From AC-32 sp045806105 (GTDB taxonomy: Bacteria; Actinomycetota; Thermoleophilia; Gaiellales; Gaiellaceae): DNA of 8,739 bases. Numbering within the stretch: position 1 is the stretch's first letter; each line of letters starts with the position of its first letter. The DNA is taken from assembly GCA_045806105.1 (NCBI GenBank), contig JBJMJY010000110.1:1-8739 (forward strand), given 5' to 3'. Under the pieces are notes generated by a model. The model was not told where the DNA came from, searched no databases, and worked only from the letters and a program-made list of their open reading frames with translations. Below are positions 1-6,038 of the stretch, piece by piece. A program made the translations under genes and the position numbers.

Positions 1-587
1 ATCTTCTCGCGGAGCTGGTTCGTGAAGATGCAGATCGTCTCGGTGCGGTTGAGCGTGCCGGCCAGCTTCCGCAGCGCCTGGCTCATGAGGCGGGCCTGGA
101 GGCCGACGTGGCTGTCGCCCATCTCGCCCTCGATCTCGGCCTTCGGGACGAGCGCCGCGACGGAGTCGACCGCGACGATGTCGAGCGCCCCGGAGCGGAT
201 CAGGAGCTCGGCGATCTCGAGCGCCTGCTCGCCCGTGTCGGGCTGCGAGACGAGGAGCTCGTCGATGTCGACGCCGATCCGCTTCGCGTACGCCGGGTCC
301 ATCGCGTGCTCGGCGTCGATGAAGGCGCAGATCCCGCCGCGGCGCTGAGCCTCGGCGATCACGTGGTAGACGAGCGTCGTCTTGCCCGAGGACTCTGGGC
401 CGAAGACCTCGACGATGCGGCCCCGCGGCAGCCCGCCGATTCCGAGCGCGAGGTCGAGCGAGAGCGAGCCCGTCGAGACGGCGCCGATCGCAACCTGAGC
501 ACGATCGTTCATGCGCATCACCGAGCCCTTGCCGAACTGGCGCTCGATCTGGCCGAGCGCGGTATCGAGAGCCTGCTCGCGGTCCAC
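1..587 (-). CDS. recA: RecA recombinase, N-terminal 195 codons (gene continues past the left edge)
   Basis: RecA is the ATP-dependent strand-exchange protein of homologous recombination and the co-protease that triggers LexA cleavage. The N-terminal part is unmistakable: residues 1-24 match the RecA oligomerisation helix (REQALDTALGQIERQFGKGS), Walker A is GPESSGKT (63-70), the catalytic glutamate lies in FIDAEHAMDP (E93), Walker B is IVAVDSVAAL (137-146), DNA-binding loop L1 is EMGDSHVG (155-162), and the tract ends in FTNQLREK. The rest (RecA is usually about 340-350 residues) lies off the window. The GTG start at 585-587 is chosen because the family N-terminus begins there and GGGAGG (595-600) is a strong ribosome-binding site. 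The thpR stop (TAA, 588-590) touches this start, so recA is almost certainly co-transcribed with and translationally coupled to thpR. No SOS box was recognised immediately upstream. Confidence 0.97.
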   Translation of the reverse strand, partial: MDREQALDTALGQIERQFGKGSVMRMNDRAQVAIGAVSTGSLSLDLALGIGGLPRGRIVEVFGPESSGKTTLVYHVIAEAQRRGGICAFIDAEHAMDPAYAKRIGVDIDELLVSQPDTGEQALEIAELLIRSGALDIVAVDSVAALVPKAEIEGEMGDSHVGLQARLMSQALRKLAGTLNRTETICIFTNQLREK

Positions 588-1151
588 TTATCTCCCTCCC
601 ACTGGTACGGATTCGAGAACTTCGTATTGCGCCCCGCCGGGGCGTAGCCGAGACAGGTAAGCAGCTGCGTCGGACGTCGCGAACGGCTCCAGCGCCGGGA
701 GCGCCGGCCGCAGCCGCGGCCGTTCTCGGAAACGCAGCACCGTCACGTGCGGAAGCCACCCACGCCGCTCGCGCTCGTAGACGCCGGACGCCTCGAGGCG
801 CGCCTGCACGTCGTCGGCGAGAGCCGTCGCATGGCCGCCGTCGTCGTCGAACGTGAGCATCCCGACGGTCCGCGTCTCGCGGTAGCCCCGCAGCACGAGT
901 CGCGCCGGAGCCGCGTCGGCAGCGGCGGCGCGTAGCTCGCCGATGATCGCGTCGAGCTCGCCCACCGGGCGGTGCCCGAGAAACGCGAGCGTGACATGCA
1001 GGTGCTCGGCCGGAACGGGCCTGACGCCGTGCACGGCCGCGAAGGTCTCGGACTGCCACGCCACAAGCCGTACCACCGTCTCCGCAGGGAGCTGCAGCGC
1101 ACAGAAGAGCCGGACGCGTTCATTGCCCTCGAAGCTAGCAGGAGGATTCAC
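588..1151 (-). CDS. thpR: RNA 2',3'-cyclic phosphodiesterase (2H family, ThpR / LigT-like)
   Basis: 187 residues, the usual length for the bacterial ThpR family (formerly 2'-5' RNA ligase LigT), which opens RNA 2',3'-cyclic phosphates to 2'-phosphomonoesters. The two catalytic histidine motifs of the 2H fold are both present: HVTL at residues 52-55 (in LHVTLAFLG) and HVTV at 135-138 (in WLPHVTVLRF). The N-terminus (RLFCALQLP, residues 14-22) matches the usual first strand of the family. The start is a GTG at 1149-1151 that overlaps the cinA stop by 4 bp (GTGA). No clear ribosome-binding site precedes it, so reinitiation after cinA is likely. The stop codon is followed immediately by the recA start. 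Its cellular substrate is not known from the sequence. Confidence 0.93.
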   Translation of the reverse strand: MNPPASFEGNERVRLFCALQLPAETVVRLVAWQSETFAAVHGVRPVPAEHLHVTLAFLGHRPVGELDAIIGELRAAAADAAPARLVLRGYRETRTVGMLTFDDDGGHATALADDVQARLEASGVYERERRGWLPHVTVLRFRERPRLRPALPALEPFATSDAAAYLSRLRPGGAQYEVLESVPVGGR

Positions 1152-2419
1152 ACCGAACTGTCACGACTTCGTGTCAGAAGCGTGCGGAGGAGGTGCAGCG
1201 CCGCCACAGTCGCGCGGGAGCGGATGGCTTCACGGTCGCCGGGAAGACCAAGCTCACGAACGAGCGGCCCGTCCGGCCCCTCGGCGTGCACGTGGACGAG
1301 CCCGACCGGCTTCTCCGGCGATCCGCCGCCGGGCCCGGCGATGCCCGTCACCGCGACCGCCACGTCGGCGCCGAGCCGCTCCCGGACGCCCGCGGCCATC
1401 GCCGCCGCCGCTTCCGGCGACACCGCGCCGTGCCGCTGCAGGACCTCCTCCGACACGCCGAGCTCGCGAGCCTTGACCTCGTTCGCGTACGCCACCACCG
1501 CGCCGACGAAGACATCGCTCGACCCCGGAACCGAGGTCAGACGCGCCGCCACGAGCCCGCCCGTGCACGACTCCGCGGCGGCGAGCGTCAGCCCGTGCTC
1601 ACGGCAGAGCTCGAGCACGATCGCCTCCACGGGCCGCTCGTCCTCGGCGAAGAGGTAGCGCCCGGCCCGGTCCCGCAGACCGGTCACAAGCTCGTCGGCG
1701 CGCCGCTCGCCGTTGTCCTCCACGAACAGGTCGACATGGATCTCGAACTCCCGCGCGCAGATCGTCACGGCGACGCCGCCGCCCTCTCCCCCGCTCTCCT
1801 GGAGCGCCCGCGCGATCTCGGACTCGCCGGCGCCGTAGAAGCGCAGCACGCGGCGTCCGGGTTCACGCGCGCGCGCGAGGACGGCCCGCACGGGAGCCGA
1901 CTCCAGTGCAGCCGGCCACAGCCCTCGGAGCTCCGGCGGCGGGCCTGGGAGGACGACGGCCGCACCCCGCTCCGTCTCGAGGACGAGCGCCGGAGCGGTG
2001 CCCGCGATCCCCACCACCTGCGCGGCCTCGGGCAGCGTCGCCTGCTTCCGGACGCCCGGAGCGAAGTCGGCGTACGGCCGCCGGAACCGCTCCGCGACAG
2101 CCCGCGAGATCCGCTCGATCTCCGCCTGCAGCTCGGAATCGACGACGAGCTCGCGCCCGGCGGCGCGCGCGACCAGCTCGACCGTGCGGTCGTCGTGGGT
2201 CGGGCCGAGGCCGCCTGAGACGAGGCAGAGGTCAGCCTCGAGCCCTTCGCGCAGGACCGCCTCCAGCTCGACCGGGTCGTCGCCGACGATCGCGATCCGG
2301 GTGGGCTCGAGCCCGAGCCGCAGCAGCTCCGAGGCCAGGAACGGCCCGTTCAGGTCGCGGCGGTCGCCGCGGACGAGCTCGCTGCCGGTGACGACGACGA
2401 AGCCGCGCGGGCGGCTCAA
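1148..2419 (-). CDS. cinA: CinA family protein: MocF-like pyrophosphatase domain plus NMN amidohydrolase (PncC) domain
   Basis: 423 residues with the two-domain layout of CinA, an enzyme of pyridine-nucleotide recycling: the N-terminal domain belongs to the ADP-ribose pyrophosphatase type and the C-terminal domain deamidates nicotinamide mononucleotide. The N-terminal molybdopterin-binding-like fold shows VVVTGSELVRG (8-18) and SGGLGPTHDD (68-77). The C-terminal PncC domain shows ESCTGG (283-288, nucleophile Ser284) and TGIAGPGGG (358-366) followed by PVGLVHV. The reading frame stays open upstream to 2782, but that part overlaps the rodZ-like gene and does not look like CinA. I therefore place the start at TTG 2417-2419, which overlaps the upstream stop (TTGA) and puts the family N-terminus at residue 7. 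Its 3' end overlaps thpR by 4 bp. TTG has a weak ribosome-binding site, so the start is likely but not certain. Confidence 0.93.
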   Translation of the reverse strand: MSRPRGFVVVTGSELVRGDRRDLNGPFLASELLRLGLEPTRIAIVGDDPVELEAVLREGLEADLCLVSGGLGPTHDDRTVELVARAAGRELVVDSELQAEIERISRAVAERFRRPYADFAPGVRKQATLPEAAQVVGIAGTAPALVLETERGAAVVLPGPPPELRGLWPAALESAPVRAVLARAREPGRRVLRFYGAGESEIARALQESGGEGGGVAVTICAREFEIHVDLFVEDNGERRADELVTGLRDRAGRYLFAEDERPVEAIVLELCREHGLTLAAAESCTGGLVAARLTSVPGSSDVFVGAVVAYANEVKARELGVSEEVLQRHGAVSPEAAAAMAAGVRERLGADVAVAVTGIAGPGGGSPEKPVGLVHVHAEGPDGPLVRELGLPGDREAIRSRATVAALHLLRTLLTRSRDSSV

Positions 2420-3153
2420 GCGGCCCGCGAGAATCCGCGCGGCGTGAAGTGGTACGAGCCGGACCGGTTGATGTGGACCACGTGGCCGTTGAAGACGATC
2501 GCGAGGTTCGACGGCGCTCCGAAGTTGATCCACAGCCTGCGCCTGACCCAGCGTTGATCCTGCCCGAGCTCGACCGTCCCCGTGAAGAGCGGCTTGCCGC
2601 TCTGGGACCAGTTGCGGACGTCCATCCAGCAGTTCCCGTGGGTCGCACGAACGTAGAGCCGGAACGTGAGCGGGACGGTCTTGACCGGCTTCGTCGGAGA
2701 GGCCGCCTTGTGGATCTTGGTCGTCTGCGTCGTCGTACCGAGGTTCGGGATCTGCTCGTTGCCCGGGCCGCTGAACTTCCACGCGGCGATCACGAAGGCG
2801 AACAGCGCGCCGATCCCGGCCAGGGCAAAGATCACCCAGCGGCGCTCGAGCCGCCGGTGCTGCCGCCGCACGTGCGACGTCCGCCGCACCATCACGGGCT
2901 CGTGTGGTTCCTCGGTGTCGCCGCTGAAGCGGGAGTTGAACTCGTCGACGTACAGCTGGCCGTCGAGACCGAGGTAGTCCGCGTAGGTGCGCAGGAAGCC
3001 CTTGACGTAGGTCTGGGCCGGGAGCGCGTCGAACGCCTCCTCCTCGAGCGCGCGCAGGTAGCGGGCCCTGATCTTGGTGGCGAGCTCGATCTCCGAGAGC
3101 TCCAGGTGCTGGCGTACGCGCGCCTCGCGCAGGCTGTTGCCGATCTCGAACAC
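2416..3153 (-). CDS. rodZ: RodZ-like helix-turn-helix membrane protein (cell-shape / cytoskeleton family)
   Basis: 245 residues with the RodZ layout: a cytoplasmic helix-turn-helix domain at about 3-70 (IGNSLREARVRQHLELSEIE, then IRARYLRALEEEAFDALPAQ and YVKGFLRTYADYLGLD), a basic juxtamembrane stretch (90-105, rich in Arg), one membrane helix at about 106-126 and an extracytoplasmic tail. The tail has a Thr/Lys-rich linker (139-160) and a DUF4115-like beta domain (161-240). In RodZ the HTH domain contacts MreB and supports rod shape; that role is inferred from the family. The GTG start at 3151-3153 puts the family N-terminus at residue 2. No ribosome-binding site is visible, but a TACAAT box lies 11 nt upstream. 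It overlaps cinA by 4 bp; the synteny rodZ-cinA-recA is common in Gram-positive bacteria, though pgsA, often found between the first two, is absent. Strict RodZ function is unproven. Confidence 0.85.
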   Translation of the reverse strand: MFEIGNSLREARVRQHLELSEIELATKIRARYLRALEEEAFDALPAQTYVKGFLRTYADYLGLDGQLYVDEFNSRFSGDTEEPHEPVMVRRTSHVRRQHRRLERRWVIFALAGIGALFAFVIAAWKFSGPGNEQIPNLGTTTQTTKIHKAASPTKPVKTVPLTFRLYVRATHGNCWMDVRNWSQSGKPLFTGTVELGQDQRWVRRRLWINFGAPSNLAIVFNGHVVHINRSGSYHFTPRGFSRAA

Positions 3154-3164
3154 GGGAGAGCCCG

Positions 3165-3170
3165 ATTGTA
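3165..3170 (-). promoter_or_regulatory. Candidate -10 element (TACAAT) in front of the rodZ-like gene
   Basis: On the minus strand TACAAT matches the TAnnnT pattern of a sigma-70-type -10 box. It ends 11 nt before the GTG start, which would place transcription initiation only a few bases upstream of the start codon. It is the AT-richest spot in the 30-bp gap between the small membrane protein gene and the rodZ-like gene. No good -35 box stands at the usual spacing (TTCGGC, 16 bp upstream, is weak). If real, it gives the rodZ-cinA-thpR-recA group a promoter separate from the transporter. Confidence 0.35.
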
Positions 3171-3183
3171 GTGCCGATTCCGC

Positions 3184-3507
3184 CTAGCCGAAAAAGTTCA
3201 GCAGGCCGTACACACCGAGCGCGATTGCCGCCGTCAGGCCGATGCAGAGCCCGAGCATCCCGAGCAGCCGGCCGACGCGCGCGGAGCCCTCGCCCCCGGC
3301 CCGGCCGAGCGTGCGGCCGATCGTTCGAAGGCCGCGCCGCGCCAGGAGAACGGCGGCCCCGCCGAGGAGCACGGAGGCGCAGCTCGCCACGGTCGCCTGC
3401 ACGAGCGAGACGCGGTCGACCTGGCGCGCGGCCGCGTACGCCGCGACCGGAACAACGACCGCGAGCAGGCCGAGCAGGAGGGAAACCCTCGCCGCGTCGT
3501 TCCGCAC
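3184..3507 (-). CDS. Small three-segment membrane protein of unknown function
   Basis: I do not recognise a specific family. The product of 107 residues has three hydrophobic segments, at about 8-27, 33-56 and 80-103. A basic, Gly/Arg-rich loop (57-80, RRGLRTIGRTLGRAGGEGS) lies between the second and third. The glycine spacing within the segments recalls DUF4190-type small membrane proteins, a weak impression only. The GTG at 3505-3507 lies 7 nt after the permease 2 stop. An alternative in-frame TTG at 3538-3540 would add 11 residues and overlap permease 2 by 26 bp; neither start has a clear ribosome-binding site. It is likely co-transcribed with the transporter. Its shape resembles the extra N-terminal part of the adjacent permease 2, so a role linked to that permease is conceivable but unproven. 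Confidence 0.7.
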   Translation of the reverse strand: MRNDAARVSLLLGLLAVVVPVAAYAAARQVDRVSLVQATVASCASVLLGGAAVLLARRGLRTIGRTLGRAGGEGSARVGRLLGMLGLCIGLTAAIALGVYGLLNFFG

Positions 3508-3514
3508 GCGGGCG

Positions 3515-4714
3515 CTACTGCTTCTTGTAAGGCCGTCCAACGGCTGCAGGCGGGATGGTGCGGCCGATCACTCCAGCGACGGCGATCAGCGTCAGGACGT
3601 AGGGCAGAGCCTGGAAGAGCGTGGCCGCATTCGAGGAGTACACCGGGAGCCGGAACGCGAGCGCGGTCGAGAAGCCGAACAGGAGCGCGGCTCCGAAGGC
3701 GCCGAAGGGGCGCCAGTTGCCGAAGATGAGCGCCGCGAGCGCGATGAAGCCGCGGCCCGCGGTGACGTTCTCGTTGTAGGTGTTCAGGTAGCCGACGGTC
3801 AGGTAGGCACCGCCCATCGCCGCGAGGACCCCGGAGAGGACGACGGAGCAGTAGCGCACGACGTAGACGCTGATCCCGACGGTGTCGGCGGCCCGCGGGT
3901 GCTCGCCGCAGGCGCGGATCCGCAGGCCCACCGGCGTCTTGAACATGACGACGTAGGACAGCGGCACGAACAGGATCGCCACCCAGATCATCAGGTTCAA
4001 ATGCCCGAAGGACTCCGCGAAGAACGAGTGGCTGGACTCATTCGCCAGATTCACGTCCGGGATCTGCGAGACGCCGGTCGGGATGTTCTCGCCGTGGTAG
4101 AGCTGGACGAAGAAGTAGCCGGTGATGCCGAGCGCGAGGAAGTTCACGGCGACCCCGCCCACGATCTGGTCGGCCCGCAGGTGGATCGCGAAGAACGCGT
4201 GGACGAGCGCGAGCAGGCCGCCCGAGGCCATCGCGATCACGATGCCCCAGACCCAGCTGCCCGCCTTGTCAGCGCCCCAGATGCCCCAGAACGCCCCCAT
4301 CAGCATCATCCCCTCGAGGCCGATGTTCACGACGCCGGAGCGCTCGGAGAACATCCCGCCGAGCGCCGCGAACGTCAGCGGCGTGGCGAAGACGAGCATC
4401 GACGCGATCAGGCTCGCCGTGAAGACCTGGTCGAGGTTCCCGACGCTGGACTGCATCGCGAGGATCGCGAGGCCGCCGCCGACGACTCCGGCCGCGATCG
4501 CGCCGCCGCCCACGCGCCCGCCGCCTCTCGTGAGCGCGACGATGCCAAACAGCACCGCGACCATCCCCAGCAGGACCGGCCACAGCGGCGAGCGGGCGGT
4601 GATCGGCGGGATCGCGAGCACGAACGCGGCTGCGCCCAGGACGATCCCAACCCCTCCGACGGTCGAGGAGTCGTAGAGCCGCGAGCGGTCGAAGCTGCCG
4701 ACGTATGTGCTCAT
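3515..4714 (-). CDS. ABC transporter permease 2 (BPD_transp_2 family; NupQ/YufQ type of BMP nucleoside importers)
   Basis: 399-residue integral membrane subunit of the importer. The core from about residue 93 matches YufQ-type permeases: the signature LGGMFSERSGVVNIGLEGMM (118-137), the membrane helices that follow, and the cytoplasmic coupling region KTPVGLRIRACGEHPRAADT (259-278), which should contact the ATPase. YufQ-type proteins are usually about 310-320 residues. The extra 92 N-terminal residues hold three further hydrophobic stretches (about 20-37, 44-62, 69-88) and a Gly-rich link (64-81). The ATG at 4712-4714 is supported by GAGGT at 4721-4725, 6 nt upstream, so the extension is probably translated. 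A strong hairpin (4727-4764) lies just upstream of that site. The substrate, likely a nucleoside, is inferred from the family. Confidence 0.92.
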   Translation of the reverse strand: MSTYVGSFDRSRLYDSSTVGGVGIVLGAAAFVLAIPPITARSPLWPVLLGMVAVLFGIVALTRGGGRVGGGAIAAGVVGGGLAILAMQSSVGNLDQVFTASLIASMLVFATPLTFAALGGMFSERSGVVNIGLEGMMLMGAFWGIWGADKAGSWVWGIVIAMASGGLLALVHAFFAIHLRADQIVGGVAVNFLALGITGYFFVQLYHGENIPTGVSQIPDVNLANESSHSFFAESFGHLNLMIWVAILFVPLSYVVMFKTPVGLRIRACGEHPRAADTVGISVYVVRYCSVVLSGVLAAMGGAYLTVGYLNTYNENVTAGRGFIALAALIFGNWRPFGAFGAALLFGFSTALAFRLPVYSSNAATLFQALPYVLTLIAVAGVIGRTIPPAAVGRPYKKQ

Positions 4715-4726
4715 CGGCCTACCTCG

Positions 4727-4764
4727 CGAGCGGGTCGTTGGACGGAGCAGTGACGACCCGCTCG
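4727..4764 (-). promoter_or_regulatory. Intercistronic 12-bp perfect hairpin in front of permease 2
   Basis: In the 82-bp gap between the two permease genes, arms at 4727-4738 (cgagcgggtcgt) and 4753-4764 (acgacccgctcg) are perfect reverse complements around a 14-nt loop. In the mRNA the stem would end one base before the GAGGT ribosome-binding site (4721-4725) of permease 2. No T-run follows on either strand, so it is not a typical intrinsic terminator. Likely roles are transcript stabilisation or processing, or tuning of permease 2 translation. A protein-binding operator is also possible. Confidence 0.6.
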
Positions 4765-4796
4765 AGCCCTCCAGCCAAACCAGACGCGTAGCATGC

Positions 4797-6038
4797 TCAC
4801 GCCGCCGCCTCCGGAGCCGCTCGCGCGGCCTCGCCGCCGCGCCGCCGGAGCCTCCGGCGCGATTGCCACACCGCGAGGATGAGCACGTCGGCCCCGACGA
4901 AGAGGACGACGAGCCCCTGGATCATCTCCGTCAGGTGGCCGGCGAGGCTCGGGTCGATCGTGCCCGACTGCAGCCCGTGCGTCGTGCCGTAGAGCAGGGC
5001 GCCGAAGAGGAAGGCCGCGAGCCCCACGCCGAGCGCGGTGTTGCGGCCGAGCAGCGCGACCGCGATGCCGAGGAAACCGATCGCCTGCGCCTGCACGTCC
5101 GAGGTGCCGATCTTGTAGAGATAGCCGAGCATGTCGAGGCCCCCTGCGAGGCCCGCGAACGCGCCCGAGATCGCCATCGCGCGGATGTAGTTCGTGCGCA
5201 CCCTGATCCCCCCGTACGCGGCAGCGGCCGGGTTGTAGCCGACCGCCCGCACCTCGAAGCCGAGCGTCGTGCGGTTGAGGATCAGCCAAAAAACCACGAG
5301 CGCCCCGATCGCGACGAAGAAGCCGATGTGCAGGCCCTGCAGCACCGGGTCGCCCCAGAAAACCGGAAGCCTGGCCCCGTCGACGACGTTGCCGGAGATC
5401 GGGATGTCGAGCGGCTTGTTCAGCGGACCCTGCAGCGGCCCGCCCTGCTGGAAGAGGTAGTTCCCGATCCAGTAGGCGATCCAGTTGAGCATGATCGTCG
5501 TGATCACCTCGTGGGCGCCGACGGTCGCCTTCAGGAAGCCCGCGATGCCGGCCCAGACCGCGCCGGCGAGCGTCGCCAGCACGATCCCGACCAGGACGTG
5601 GAGCGGGCGGGACATGTCGACAAACGACACGCCGACCCAGTTGGCCACGAAGAGGCCCATGAGGTACTGGCCGTTGCCGCCGATGTTGAAGAGGCCGCAG
5701 CGGAAGGCGAACGCGACGGCGAGGCCGGTGAGGATCAGCGACGTCGTCTGCAGGAGCGTCTGGCTGAAGTTGTACGCGGAGGTGTTCGCGACGTCGGTGT
5801 TCGTCGGGTGCGCCAGCCAGTTGAGGCCTGCGCCGTTGATGATGTCCCAGTAGGCCTGGAACGGGTTGTGACCGGTCGCAAGCACGAGCAGGCCGCCGAT
5901 GAAGAACGCGACCAGGGCGGTGATGACGGGGACGGAGATGCCGCCGGCGCGCTGCCAGAGCGCCAGCCGCGAGGCTACGGTCGCGGGAGGCGCGTCGTCC
6001 GGCTGCGGCCCCCGCTGCGGGGCGAGCGGCTCGCTCAC
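4797..6038 (-). CDS. ABC transporter permease 1 (BPD_transp_2 family; NupP/YufP type of BMP nucleoside importers)
   Basis: 413-residue membrane subunit that pairs with permease 2. Family marks are GLAVAFAFRCGLFNIGGNGQ (105-124), VGAHEVITTIMLNWIAYWI (173-191) and the cytoplasmic coupling loop RTTLGFEVRAVGYNPAAAAY (256-275). About eight to ten hydrophobic segments run from residue 34 to 391, and the C-terminus is an Arg/Ala-rich cytoplasmic tail (393-413). The frame stays open upstream to 6455 inside the ATPase gene, but that part is not permease-like. The start chosen is the GTG at 6036-6038, which overlaps the ATPase stop by 4 bp (GTGA) and has AAGGAG 11 nt upstream (6050-6055). This indicates translational coupling with the ATPase. 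Confidence 0.92.
   Translation of the reverse strand: MSEPLAPQRGPQPDDAPPATVASRLALWQRAGGISVPVITALVAFFIGGLLVLATGHNPFQAYWDIINGAGLNWLAHPTNTDVANTSAYNFSQTLLQTTSLILTGLAVAFAFRCGLFNIGGNGQYLMGLFVANWVGVSFVDMSRPLHVLVGIVLATLAGAVWAGIAGFLKATVGAHEVITTIMLNWIAYWIGNYLFQQGGPLQGPLNKPLDIPISGNVVDGARLPVFWGDPVLQGLHIGFFVAIGALVVFWLILNRTTLGFEVRAVGYNPAAAAYGGIRVRTNYIRAMAISGAFAGLAGGLDMLGYLYKIGTSDVQAQAIGFLGIAVALLGRNTALGVGLAAFLFGALLYGTTHGLQSGTIDPSLAGHLTEMIQGLVVLFVGADVLILAVWQSRRRLRRRGGEAARAAPEAAA

Noticed and set aside
2420..2782. Upstream continuation of the cinA frame (121 extra codons)
   Set aside because: It overlaps the well-supported rodZ-like gene on the same strand, has a Pro/Arg/Asp-rich composition typical of out-of-frame reading in GC-rich DNA, and lacks any CinA similarity.
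5288..5293. A6/T6 run inside permease 1 as a possible slippage or frameshift site
   Set aside because: The reading frame is continuous and the protein matches its family on both sides. A single six-base run is not enough evidence for programmed slippage.
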